Assembly: GCF_003052605.1 (NCBI RefSeq) | Contig: NZ_QASO01000082.1 | Span: 1 to 64,000, forward strand | Origin: Ectopseudomonas oleovorans | GTDB taxonomy: Bacteria > Pseudomonadota > Gammaproteobacteria > Pseudomonadales > Pseudomonadaceae | Direction: 5' to 3' | Length of the DNA stretch: 64,000 nt | Shown: positions 27,049-37,123 of the stretch, in pieces | How the letters are laid out: every line of letters starts with the position of its first letter | Numbering within the stretch: position 1 is the first letter of the stretch | Translations under genes and position numbers: made by a program | The notes under the pieces: model-generated | Told to the model about the DNA's origin: nothing | The model's input: only the letters and a program-made list of their open reading frames with translations | Database searches by the model: none

Positions 27049-27930
27049 ATGAATCTGCACCATCTCAAGGTCTTTCTGGCCGTGGCAGACGCTGGCAGCA
27101 TCAGCGCCGGCGCCGAACGCCTGCACATCAGCCAGCCGGCCGTGACGCGGGAGATTCGCGACCTCGAAGCCAGCCTCGACCTGCGCCTGTTCGATCGCCA
27201 GCCACGCGGCGTGCGACTGACCGAAGGCGGCCTGCGCCTGCATGACTATGCGCGACGCATCTTCGCTCTGGAGCGCGCCGCCGAACGCGACCTGCGTGAC
27301 TTCGCCCAGCTGGAGCAGGGCGAGTTGCATCTGGGCGCCAGCGCCACGCTCGGCGCCTACCTGCTGCCGCCACTGCTCACCCGTTTTCGCGCTCTGCATC
27401 CGCAGATATTCGTCAGCTTGGAAGTCAGCAACACCGACGTCGTGACCCGACAACTGGACGAAGGCCGCATCAGCCTGGGCTTCGTCGAAGGCTCGTTCGC
27501 CCAGGCCGACTACGCGCATCGCCTGCTGGCGCGCGATGCCCTGCTTCCGGTGGCATCGCCGCTGCACCCGCTGACCAGGGCCGAGCGCCTGCGAGCCAGC
27601 GACCTGCAGGCGTACCCGCTGTACATGCGCGAACCCGGCTCCGGCGCTCGCGCCAGCATCGAGCAGGCCTATCGCGACCACGGATTGGAGCCACAGGCCG
27701 GCATGGCCATCGGCAGCACCGAAGCGCTCAAACGCCTGCTCGCCGACGGCCAAGGCATCGCCTGGCTGTCGCAGCGGGTGGTCGAGCGTGAACTGGCCAG
27801 CGGCGAACTCCAACGCTTGACAGTGCAGGACATGCAGATCGAGCGTGAACTGCATGTGCTATGGCGACTCGGCACCAGCCTGAGCCCGGCCCCCGCCGCT
27901 TTTCTGCAACTGAGCCAGGCGCCAGGCTAG
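27049..27930 (+). CDS. LysR-family transcriptional regulator
   Basis: 293 residues. A winged helix-turn-helix occupies residues 1-60 (MNLHHLKVFLAVADAGSISA, then GAERLHISQPAVTREIRDLE). The periplasmic-binding-like effector domain follows from about residue 90 (LHLGASATLGAYLLPPLLTR). Its closest flavour is CysB/CbbR-like LysR proteins often found beside TDT or YeiH-type transporters. ATG 27049 is chosen because the helix-turn-helix begins there; upstream codons overlap the operator. It likely activates the divergent transporter in response to a small anion. Confidence 0.9.
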   Translation: MNLHHLKVFLAVADAGSISAGAERLHISQPAVTREIRDLEASLDLRLFDRQPRGVRLTEGGLRLHDYARRIFALERAAERDLRDFAQLEQGELHLGASATLGAYLLPPLLTRFRALHPQIFVSLEVSNTDVVTRQLDEGRISLGFVEGSFAQADYAHRLLARDALLPVASPLHPLTRAERLRASDLQAYPLYMREPGSGARASIEQAYRDHGLEPQAGMAIGSTEALKRLLADGQGIAWLSQRVVERELASGELQRLTVQDMQIERELHVLWRLGTSLSPAPAAFLQLSQAPG

Positions 27931-27933
27931 CCT

Positions 27934-27969
27934 CAATACCAATATCAAAACTTTTTGATATTGGTATTG
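27934..27969. promoter_or_regulatory. Perfect 17-bp-arm palindrome upstream of the ArsR-methyltransferase gene
   Basis: CAATACCAATATCAAAA and TTTTGATATTGGTATTG are exact complements separated by two bases. It lies 35 bases before the chosen start of the regulator gene and just after the lysR stop. It is A/T-rich in a GC-rich background and has the form of an ArsR-type operator. It could also serve as a lysR terminator because of its T-run. Confidence 0.75.
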
Positions 27970-28003
27970 CTGTATGAAAAATGACCGACTAGACTGCGCC
28001 CCC

Positions 28004-29005
28004 ATGACCCTGCGCGCACCCCAGTTGGATTTCGACCCCTGCGACGAGCTCGCCGCCCTGTGCAAGGCCGGCGGCGATCCGCTGCGCCTGAACGTGCTGC
28101 GCACCCTGAGCAACGATTCGTTCGGCGTGCTGGAACTGGCGCAGATCTTCGCTATGGGTCAGTCAGGCATGAGCCACCACCTCAAGGTGCTGGCCCAGGC
28201 TGGCCTGGTGGCCACGCGCCGTGAAGGCAACGCGATCTTCTACCGCCGCGCGCTACCGGGCGGCCGCCTGCATGCGGCGCTGCTGGAAGAGATCGACGCA
28301 CTGCCGCTGGCGGGCGAGGTGCAGGCGCGCATCGCCGCCGTGCACCAGCAACGCGCCACCGTCAGCCGCGACTTCTTCGCGCGCATGGCCACCAGCTTTC
28401 AGGCCCAGCAGGATCTGATCGCCGGTTTGCCGCAGTACCGCGACAGCCTGCTGGCCCTGCTCGATGCCCTGCATTTCGCGCCGGACGCCACGGCGCTGGA
28501 AATCGGGCCTGGCGATGGTGCCTTCCTGCCCGAGCTGGCGCGCCGCTTCGCCCAGGTCACGGCCCTGGACAACAGCCCGGCTATGCTCGAACTGGCCAGC
28601 CAGCGCTGCGCCACCGAGGGCCTGCACAACGTCGAGCTGAAACTGGCCGATGCGCTACAGGATGAACAGCAGCCTGCCGACTGCGTGGTACTGAACATGG
28701 TACTGCACCACTTCGCCACGCCGGCCGAGGCCTTTCGCAAACTGGCCGCCCTGGTCGCACCCGGCGGCAGCCTGCTGCTCAGCGAGCTGTGCAGCCACGA
28801 CCAGAGCTGGGCACGCGAAGCCTGCGGCGATCTATGGCTCGGCTTCGAACAGGAAGACCTGGCGCGCTGGGCGACGGCCGCCGGCCTGACGCCCGGCGAA
28901 AGCCTCTACATAGGCCTGAAAAACGGCTTTCAGATTCAATTACGGCACTTTGCCAAACCCGATGCGCACAGCGCCTTCAGCCTCCGGCAAGAAAGGAACC
29001 GATAG
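28004..29005 (+). CDS. ArsR-family regulator fused to SAM-dependent methyltransferase (SahR-like)
   Basis: 333 residues from ATG 28004; an in-frame ATG ten codons earlier is less likely. The N-terminal ArsR winged helix (about 10-95) has DPLRLNVLRTLSNDSFGVLE and the recognition helix MSHHLKVLAQAGLV. The C-terminal class I methyltransferase fold has motif I ALEIGPGDGAFLPELA (about 165-180) and NMVLHHFATPAEAFRKL. It lacks the metal-binding cysteines of arsenic sensors. The same fusion upstream of metK is standard in Pseudomonas. In other proteobacteria such proteins (SahR) sense S-adenosylhomocysteine and control methionine-cycle genes. Its stop abuts the metK ATG. Confidence 0.9.
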   Translation: MTLRAPQLDFDPCDELAALCKAGGDPLRLNVLRTLSNDSFGVLELAQIFAMGQSGMSHHLKVLAQAGLVATRREGNAIFYRRALPGGRLHAALLEEIDALPLAGEVQARIAAVHQQRATVSRDFFARMATSFQAQQDLIAGLPQYRDSLLALLDALHFAPDATALEIGPGDGAFLPELARRFAQVTALDNSPAMLELASQRCATEGLHNVELKLADALQDEQQPADCVVLNMVLHHFATPAEAFRKLAALVAPGGSLLLSELCSHDQSWAREACGDLWLGFEQEDLARWATAAGLTPGESLYIGLKNGFQIQLRHFAKPDAHSAFSLRQERNR

Positions 29006-30196
29006 ATGAGCGAATATTCCCTGTTTACCTCCGAGTCCGTGTCCGAAGGGCATCCGGACAAGATCGCCGACCAGATCTCCGATGCGGTGCTCGACGCCAT
29101 CATCACCCAGGACAAGCACGCCCGCGTGGCTGTGGAAACCCTGGTCAAGACCGGTGTGGCCATCGTCGCCGGCGAAGTGACCACCAGCGCCTGGGTCGAC
29201 CTGGAGCAGATCGTCCGCGACGTCATCTGTGACATCGGCTACACCAGCAGCGATGTCGGCTTCGACGGCGCCACCTGCGGCGTGCTCAACATCATCGGCA
29301 AGCAATCCCCGGACATCAACCAGGGCGTCGACCGTGCTAAGCCGGAAGATCAGGGCGCCGGCGACCAGGGCCTGATGTTCGGCTACGCCAGCAACGAAAC
29401 CGACGTGCTGATGCCGGCACCGATCCGCTTCTCCCACGCCCTGGTCGAGCGCCAGGCCGAAGCGCGCAAGTCCGGTCTGCTGACCTGGCTGCGCCCGGAT
29501 GCCAAGTCCCAGGTCACCTGCCGCTACGAGAACGGCAAAGTGGTCGGCATCGACGCCGTGGTGCTATCCACCCAGCACAGCCCGGACGTCTCGCTGCCCG
29601 ACCTGCGTGAAGCGGTGATGGAGCTGATCATCAAGCACACCCTGCCGGCCGAACTGCTGCACAAGGACACCCAGTACCACATCAACCCGACCGGCAACTT
29701 CGTGATCGGCGGCCCGGTGGGCGACTGCGGCCTGACCGGGCGCAAGATCATCGTCGACTCCTACGGCGGCATGGCCCGCCACGGTGGCGGTGCGTTCTCC
29801 GGCAAGGACCCGTCCAAGGTCGACCGCAGCGCCGCCTACGCCGGCCGCTACGTGGCGAAGAACATCGTCGCCGCCGGCCTGGCCGAGCGCTGCGAGATCC
29901 AGGTGTCCTACGCCATCGGCGTGGCCCAGCCGACCTCCATCTCGATCAACACCTTCGGCACCCACAAGATCGCCGAAGACAAGATCATCAAACTGGTGCG
30001 TGACGTGTTCGACCTGCGCCCGTACGCCATCACCAAGATGCTCGACCTGCTGCACCCGATGTACCAGGACACCGCTGCCTACGGCCACTTCGGCCGCACG
30101 CCGCAGTCCAAGACCGTCGGCGAAGACAGCTTCACCACCTTCACCTGGGAACGCACCGACAAGGCCGCGGACCTGCGCGCCGCCGCTGGCCTGTAA
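29006..30196 (+). CDS. metK: S-adenosylmethionine synthetase
   Basis: 396 residues, full length. Signature sequences are [20 protein letters not shown] at the N-terminus, the [12 protein letters not shown] hexapeptide region and the P-loop-like [20 protein letters not shown]. It makes SAM from methionine and ATP. The ATG directly follows the stop of the ArsR-methyltransferase gene, with AAGGAA as ribosome site inside that gene, so the two are one operon. A strong two-way terminator follows. No SAM riboswitch is present. Confidence 0.98.
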   Translation: MSEYSLFTSESVSEGHPDKIADQISDAVLDAIITQDKHARVAVETLVKTGVAIVAGEVTTSAWVDLEQIVRDVICDIGYTSSDVGFDGATCGVLNIIGKQSPDINQGVDRAKPEDQGAGDQGLMFGYASNETDVLMPAPIRFSHALVERQAEARKSGLLTWLRPDAKSQVTCRYENGKVVGIDAVVLSTQHSPDVSLPDLREAVMELIIKHTLPAELLHKDTQYHINPTGNFVIGGPVGDCGLTGRKIIVDSYGGMARHGGGAFSGKDPSKVDRSAAYAGRYVAKNIVAAGLAERCEIQVSYAIGVAQPTSISINTFGTHKIAEDKIIKLVRDVFDLRPYAITKMLDLLHPMYQDTAAYGHFGRTPQSKTVGEDSFTTFTWERTDKAADLRAAAGL

Positions 30197-30213
30197 GAAA
30201 GCCCCTGAAAATG

Positions 30214-30248
30214 AAAAAGCCCCCCAGAGCGATCTGGCGGGGCTTTTT
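30214..30248. terminator. Bidirectional intrinsic terminator
   Basis: AAAAAGCCCC...CCAGA pairs with TCTGGCGGGGCTTTTT around a short loop. A-runs and T-runs on both sides serve metK on the plus strand and the small secreted-protein gene on the minus strand. Confidence 0.9.
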
Positions 30249-30260
30249 CGTGCCTGAGGC

Positions 30261-30572
30261 TTATTTGCCGAACATCGAACTCAGGCCCTTGAGCGCATCC
30301 TTGGTGGCATTCAGCTGATCAGGTGCAGCAGCCTGAGTGGAAGCATCGGCCTCGGCGCTGAGACGCTCACAGCCAGCATCGAGCGCAGCCAGGTTTTCAT
30401 TGGCCTTGTCGTTGCCAGCCAGTGCTGCCAACTGCTTGAGCTGAGCCAGACCGTCCTGATTGGCAGCCATCTGCTCCTGACATTTGGCCTGGATCGAGGC
30501 GACCTCGGCAGCGTGAGCAGGCAGAGCGGCGAAAGCCAGAGCGGCGACACAGGCAACGGAAACAATACGCAT
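30261..30572 (-). CDS. Small secreted helical protein, function unknown
   Basis: 103 residues. The signal peptide MRIVSVACVAALAFAALPAHA is cleaved at AHA-AE. The mature part of about 82 residues is helical and polar, with two cysteines (AKCQEQM and DAGCERL) that may form a disulfide. No family is recognised. It is transcribed convergently with metK and shares its terminator. The length, Cys pair and Ala/Gln-rich composition resemble other small periplasmic proteins of unknown role in Pseudomonas. Confidence 0.7.
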   Translation of the reverse strand: MRIVSVACVAALAFAALPAHAAEVASIQAKCQEQMAANQDGLAQLKQLAALAGNDKANENLAALDAGCERLSAEADASTQAAAPDQLNATKDALKGLSSMFGK

Positions 30573-30677
30573 CAGTGAAGACCTCTAAGGGTTGAGGCCC
30601 GGCTGTCCATGCGCCCACGCCGGGCAAATCCATTTGTTTGGGGGTTGAAAAGGCGCGCGAAATTATCACCCAGATAG

Positions 30678-32480
<1,803 letters not shown>

Positions 32481-32564
32481 CCCAAATCAGCAGATGGCTC
32501 AATCGGGTCGAACCTCGCGCAGCAACCAGGGTCACTCCGAAGTAGACCTTCACGAGGACAGACC

Positions 32565-32960
32565 ATGATCTGTCAAACCGCTTTGCTCGGCCTGCTGCTG
32601 GCCGCCAACCTGAACGCCACACCGATTCTGGCCGCCGGGGTCGATAGCGGCAGCGCCGTCAAACGCCAGGTGCTTCAGGAGAAGATCGACGCAGCGCACA
32701 AGAGCGGCAACTCGCGAGAACTGGATGGACTGCAACGAGCACTGGGCAATGTCGATGCCCATTGTGATGACGCTTCGCTGCACAAGGAGCGCCTGGCCAG
32801 CGTCAAGGAAGCCCGCGAGGAAGTACGGGAGCGCTAAATGGATCTGCGTGAAGCCATGGGCAAGGGCGATCAGGAGAGGATCGCCAAGCGTCAGGCCAAA
32901 CTGGCCGAGGCACGCGCCGAACTGCAGCAGGCCGAGGCCGAAGCGCGCGCTGATCAGTAA
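32565..32960 (+). pseudogene. DUF1090 protein gene interrupted by an in-frame TAA
   Basis: The first 90 codons encode a signal peptide (MICQTALLGLLLAANLNATP) and the start of a charged helical protein of the DUF1090/YqjC family. A TAA at 32835-32837 follows EVRER. The same frame continues without shift as MDLREAMGKGDQERIAKRQA to ARADQ, which is the expected C-terminal coiled-coil half. One C-to-T change from CAA (Gln) would explain the stop. ATG directly after the stop could allow reinitiation of a 40-residue piece. The function of the family is unknown. Confidence 0.75.
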
Positions 32961-33403
32961 GCGCGAAACGCCTTGTGGCACGCCTCGCAACTGTCCTCGA
33001 CGGCCTGCACCGCCGGCTCCAGCTCGGAGCGACGTAGCGGCGGTGCGGTCGTGGCCTGTACCAGTGCGGCAGTGGCCTGCTCCAGATCACGCGCCATCTT
33101 CTGGAACTGCTCCTGGCGCTGCCAGACCTCGGCACTGGCCTTGCTGCGCTCGTCGTCCGCCACCTCGGGGAAATGCTGCCAGGGCTCGTGCGACAGGCGC
33201 TCCAGCTCGCCAGCACCGCTGATGAAAGCCGATTCATCGTAGGGAATGCGGCCGCGCAGCATCCCACCGAGGTCTTCGCTGACCTTGAGCATCTCCTTGA
33301 ACGCTGCCTGGCGCTTGCCCAGCGGCGAGTTGGGGTCGACCCCACCACAGGCGGCCAGGGTCAGGCAGGAGCAGGTGAGCAGCAGGAGTTTCTTCAGGGT
33401 CAT
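32954..33403 (-). CDS. Cytochrome c'-like lipoprotein
   Basis: 149 residues from ATG 33403, with a GTG two codons earlier as an alternative. Lipobox LTLAAC anchors the protein in a membrane. The C-terminal haem-binding CEACH motif (DSCEACHKAFRAY), at the very end of a four-helix bundle, is the layout of class II cytochromes c (cytochrome c'/c-556). The usual role is electron transfer or NO/CO binding in the periplasm. The stop overlaps the end of the broken DUF1090 gene by seven bases, convergently. Confidence 0.85.
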   Translation of the reverse strand: MTLKKLLLLTCSCLTLAACGGVDPNSPLGKRQAAFKEMLKVSEDLGGMLRGRIPYDESAFISGAGELERLSHEPWQHFPEVADDERSKASAEVWQRQEQFQKMARDLEQATAALVQATTAPPLRRSELEPAVQAVEDSCEACHKAFRAY

Positions 33404-33514
33404 CGACACGACTTCCGGGCGACAAGGGGCCGCTAGTATCGCGGCTCACCCCGGTCGGGCCAAGCGACCTCTTGTCACAACAGCTGTCGTTTGTACGCGT
33501 TGGTCAGCCAGGGT

Positions 33515-35104
33515 TCAGGTACGGAAGCGCCCCAGTTGGCTGTTGAGCTGCTGCACCTCGCCCTGAATCTGCGCACTGACCTGCACCACGCTCTCGGTCT
33601 CGCCCTGGCTGCGCTCGGCCAGGCTGGAGATGTGCGTTACCCGCTGATCGATCTCCTGCGCCACCTGGCTCTGCTGTTCTGCGGCCGTGGCGATCTGCGC
33701 ATTCAGGGCATTGATGCCATCCACCGCCCCGACGATGGTCTCCAGGGCCTCACTGGCCTGACGAATGTGCTGAAGGTTGCCGTCGGCCAGGGCCGCGCTG
33801 CGCTGCATCGCCAGAACCGCATCACGCGCACCGCCCTGTAAACGCTGGATGATCGCCTGGATTTCACCAGTCGATTGCTGGGTGCGACTGGCCAGGGTGC
33901 GCACCTCGTCGGCGACCACGGCGAAGCCACGCCCTGCCTCACCGGCGCGCGCCGCCTCGATGGCCGCGTTGAGCGCCAGCAAATTGGTCTGCTCGGCGAT
34001 GCCGGTGATCACTTCGAGCACCTTGCCGACACCACCGGTTTCGGCCTCCAGGCGCTGTACCTGCTCGCCACTGCGCTGCAGCTGTTCCACCAGTTCGGCG
34101 ATCTGCGCCGCACTACGCTGCACCACCTGCTTGCCGCTCTGCGCACAATCATCGGCACTGCGTGCCGACTCGGCTGCATGGGCAGCGTGACGCGCCACCT
34201 CCGCCACGGTGGCGCTCATCTCGTTCATCGCGGTGGCGACCTGATCGAGATCCTCGTACTGGCGCCGCACACCATCGCCCGCCGACTGGGCGGCGCCGAC
34301 CACATTGCCGACATGCTCGCCGGTACGCTCGCCGCTGCGCTTGACCTCCGCCAGCAAGCCACGCACCTGCTCCTGCATGCGGTTGTAGCCGGCGAAGATG
34401 CGGCCGATCTCGTTGTCACCCTGACGACCGTCCAGGCTACGCGTGAAGTCGCCGGAGCCGACCCGGGTCAGCGCCCCCTCCACCGCATTGAGGTTGTGCA
34501 TCAGCGGGCGCAGGCCGAACTGACGGCCCAGCACCACCAGCGCCAGAATGCCCAGCACGCAACCGAACGCCAGCCACATCTGGCGGCGCTGGCTGCCTTC
34601 AGCGTGCGCGGCCATCAAGCCGACGACCTGGTTCATCTCGCGCAGCAACTCGACCGACTGCTGCTCCAGGGCCTTGAGGTCGACTGCCGCATCGCCCGCA
34701 ACCACACGCTGCAATTGCGTACGAAAGCCCTGCCAGAGACCACCGACCTTGTTCATCTGCGCCTGGACGCTGGGCTCGGCGATGGCACTGATATTGCGCG
34801 CCGCGTTGCCACTCAGCAGGTCGCGATGGGCGGCGTCGAACTGCGCCATGGTAGCTTCCAGCGTCGTTGCAGGCAGGACGCCTTCACGCAGCAACAGCGC
34901 CTCCTTGGTCATCTTCTGGCTGAGCATGCGCTGCGCGCCGGCGACATTGATGGTCTCCGGCGATACCGACATGCTCAGGTACAGCGCCACCGAAGCGACC
35001 ACAGCGAGCAGAAACATCAGCGCATAGGAAAACAGAAATTGCTGATTCAGCGTGCGCAGGCCGATGGCACAGAGCAGGCGGTCGAAAAAGGCGGTGGCGG
35101 ACAT
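33515..35104 (-). CDS. Methyl-accepting chemotaxis protein with PilJ-type ligand domain (McpN-like)
   Basis: 529 residues. Topology: transmembrane helix 1 (about 24-46), a periplasmic helical domain, transmembrane helix 2 (about 190-210), HAMP, then the signalling domain. The periplasmic domain starts with [20 protein letters not shown], the conserved ligand motif of PilJ/NarX-type sensors. In P. aeruginosa McpN this type of domain binds nitrate. The hairpin tip [20 protein letters not shown] is canonical. There is no C-terminal CheR-tethering pentapeptide. ATG 35104 is chosen over an upstream in-frame start. Nitrate as ligand is inference from domain type. Confidence 0.85.
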   Translation of the reverse strand: MSATAFFDRLLCAIGLRTLNQQFLFSYALMFLLAVVASVALYLSMSVSPETINVAGAQRMLSQKMTKEALLLREGVLPATTLEATMAQFDAAHRDLLSGNAARNISAIAEPSVQAQMNKVGGLWQGFRTQLQRVVAGDAAVDLKALEQQSVELLREMNQVVGLMAAHAEGSQRRQMWLAFGCVLGILALVVLGRQFGLRPLMHNLNAVEGALTRVGSGDFTRSLDGRQGDNEIGRIFAGYNRMQEQVRGLLAEVKRSGERTGEHVGNVVGAAQSAGDGVRRQYEDLDQVATAMNEMSATVAEVARHAAHAAESARSADDCAQSGKQVVQRSAAQIAELVEQLQRSGEQVQRLEAETGGVGKVLEVITGIAEQTNLLALNAAIEAARAGEAGRGFAVVADEVRTLASRTQQSTGEIQAIIQRLQGGARDAVLAMQRSAALADGNLQHIRQASEALETIVGAVDGINALNAQIATAAEQQSQVAQEIDQRVTHISSLAERSQGETESVVQVSAQIQGEVQQLNSQLGRFRT

Positions 35105-35275
35105 GAGAGGCTCCCTGGCAGACGGCGGGAAATCCCACCAAATAATCGGGAGCAAGCAAGAATGTGGCCAGCCGCCCTACAGGCTAATTGACCTCAAAAA
35201 TGCACCAGAACAGTGCGATGACTAATCGGTCGCGCGCCTTTCTAGCTCATCGTCACAACCAGTTGCAGATATCGA

Positions 35276-35662
35276 CTAGGCGGGCACCACGAACAGCGCC
35301 GCGATCAGCCCCATCCCGGCGAACCACACCAGCGAGCGCACAGGCCCCCAGCCAGCCAGATAGCAGATGAAATACAGCACACGGCTGACGATGAATGCCA
35401 CGGCCAGTTGGTCGAGCAGCCCCTGCTCGGCACCACCGGCCTGGTGGGCGATGATCACCGCGGCAGCGAACGCCGGGGTTACCTCGAAGCCGTTGAGCTG
35501 GGCGTTGTTGGCGCGCTTGCGCCAGCCCTCCAGGGTACTCAGGAACGCGCGCGGATCCTGATTGGCGCGCGGTCCGTAGCCGGGGCCAAGGAACTTGGCG
35601 GTGGCAGTACCCAGGTAGGGCAGAAAGATGGCGATCAGTACGCACCAGTAGGCGAGGGTCAT
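35276..35662 (-). CDS. MAPEG-family membrane protein
   Basis: 128 residues with four transmembrane segments. The family-like ARANQDPRAFLSTLEGWRKR and AQLNGFEVTPAFAAAVIIAH motifs (RAxxAQxNxxE type) are present. MAPEG proteins in eukaryotes handle glutathione and eicosanoids; bacterial members have no settled role. ATG 35662 is used because hydrophobic, family-like sequence starts there (MTLAYWCVLIAIFLPYLGTA). It stands alone between the chemoreceptor and the pyrimidine-catabolism amidase. Confidence 0.82.
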   Translation of the reverse strand: MTLAYWCVLIAIFLPYLGTATAKFLGPGYGPRANQDPRAFLSTLEGWRKRANNAQLNGFEVTPAFAAAVIIAHQAGGAEQGLLDQLAVAFIVSRVLYFICYLAGWGPVRSLVWFAGMGLIAALFVVPA

Positions 35663-35759
35663 GGAGGCTCCGCAGCTTGGTAATGGAATGCGCAGCTTGT
35701 CCCGAGCAGGCACGGGCGTCCATGACTGCCACCGCCCAAGTCGATGGCGATTCGGCCAA

Positions 35760-37049
35760 TCATGCCGCCAGCTTGCCCTCTGCCAGCGCCACGGAGGCCG
35801 CGAGCATGGCGCGCAGCAACACCGCGCAGCCGGCAGCCAGATCCGTCGGTGCGGCATTCTCGATTTCGTTGTGGCTGATGCCTCCCTCGCACGGCACGAA
35901 AATCATCCCGGCCGGGCCCAGCTCGGCGAGGAAGATCGCGTCATGGCCGGCACCACTGACGATATCCATATGCGACAAGCCCAACCCGGCGGCCGCACCG
36001 CGCACCGCCTCGACGCAACCCTGGTCGAAATACAGCGGCGGGAAGTCCGCGGTCGGCGTCAGTTCGAAACTCAGGCCGTGCTTGGCACAGGTCGCCTCGA
36101 TCACTCCACGCACCGCCTCGATCATCGAATCCAGGCGTTCCGGCTGCAGATGGCGGAAGTCCAGGGTCATGCGCACCTCACCGGGAATCACATTGCGCGA
36201 ACCGGGGTAGGCCTGCAGGCAACCGACCGTGCCGCAGGCATGCGGTTGATGCTCCAGCGCTACCCGATTGACCGCTGCGACCACGGCCGCAGCGCCGACC
36301 AGAGCGTCCTTGCGCAGGTGCATCGGCGTCGGCCCGGCGTGGGCTTCGACGCCCTTGAGCGTAAGGTCGAACCACTTCTGCCCGAGCGCACCGAGCACCA
36401 CGCCGATGGTCTTGCCCTGATCTTCGAGAATCGGCCCCTGCTCGATATGCGCCTCGAAATAGGCGCCCACCGCATGGCCGGTCACCGCCCGTGGCCCGGC
36501 GTAGCCGATGGCATTCAGCGCCTCGCCGACACTGATGCCCTCGGCGTCGCGCTTGGCCAGGGTTTCTTCAAGAGTGAACTTCTCGGCGAACACCCCGGAG
36601 CCCATCATGCACGGGGCGAAGCGCGAGCCTTCCTCGTTGGTCCACACCACCACTTCCAGCGGCGCTTCGGTCTGTATGCCCAGGTCATTGAGGGTGCGCA
36701 GCACCTCGACGCCGGCCAGCACGCCGAAGCAGCCGTCGAACTTGCCGCCGGTGGGCTGGGTGTCGATATGGCTGCCGGTCATCACCGGCGCCAGCGCGGC
36801 GTTGCGCCCGGGACGACGGGCGAAAATATTGCCGACGCCATCGACAGTGACAGTGCAGCCAGCCTCCTCGCACCAGCGCACGAACAGGTCACGCGCCTGG
36901 CGGTCGAGGTCGGTCAAGGCCAGGCGACAGACCCCGCCCTTGACGGTGGCGCCGAGCTGCGCCAGCTCCATCAGCGATTGCCACAGGCGCTCGCCGTTGA
37001 CGTGCGGCTGGTTGGATTGCAGAACCTCGGTGGCAGTGTTCATGGTCAT
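35760..37049 (-). CDS. Beta-ureidopropionase / N-carbamoyl-amino-acid hydrolase (M20 family)
   Basis: 429 residues of the zinc hydantoinase/carbamoylase family. Metal-site motifs are GSHIDTQPTGGKFDGCFGVL, TNEEGSRFAPCMMGSG, EAHIEQGP and the C-terminal SHNE. In this gene neighbourhood the substrate is most likely N-carbamoyl-beta-alanine, making it the third step of reductive pyrimidine breakdown (beta-alanine, CO2 and ammonia). The start is either ATG 37049 or ATG 37043. It is followed by no terminator before the MAPEG gene. A REP palindrome separates it from the permease gene upstream, so the two may form one transcript. Confidence 0.88.
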   Translation of the reverse strand: MTMNTATEVLQSNQPHVNGERLWQSLMELAQLGATVKGGVCRLALTDLDRQARDLFVRWCEEAGCTVTVDGVGNIFARRPGRNAALAPVMTGSHIDTQPTGGKFDGCFGVLAGVEVLRTLNDLGIQTEAPLEVVVWTNEEGSRFAPCMMGSGVFAEKFTLEETLAKRDAEGISVGEALNAIGYAGPRAVTGHAVGAYFEAHIEQGPILEDQGKTIGVVLGALGQKWFDLTLKGVEAHAGPTPMHLRKDALVGAAAVVAAVNRVALEHQPHACGTVGCLQAYPGSRNVIPGEVRMTLDFRHLQPERLDSMIEAVRGVIEATCAKHGLSFELTPTADFPPLYFDQGCVEAVRGAAAGLGLSHMDIVSGAGHDAIFLAELGPAGMIFVPCEGGISHNEIENAAPTDLAAGCAVLLRAMLAASVALAEGKLAA

Positions 37050-37100
37050 TTCCTCGGCCTCTCTGGTTGTCTGTGACGCGGGACGCGTCTGCTGGATCGC

Positions 37101-37123
37101 TTCGCGGGCAAGCCCGCTCCTAC
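37101..37123. repeat. Single REP palindrome overlapping the permease stop codon
   Basis: TTCGCGGGCAAGCCCGCTCC continuing TAC is a standard Pseudomonas REP with GCGGGC/GCCCGC arms. Its CTA supplies the TAG stop of the NCS1 permease on the minus strand, so insertion of the repeat may have set the present C-terminus. Confidence 0.75.

Noticed and set aside
28900-29005. Possible SAM riboswitch before metK
   Set aside because: metK starts directly after the upstream gene's stop codon, leaving no leader for an aptamer.
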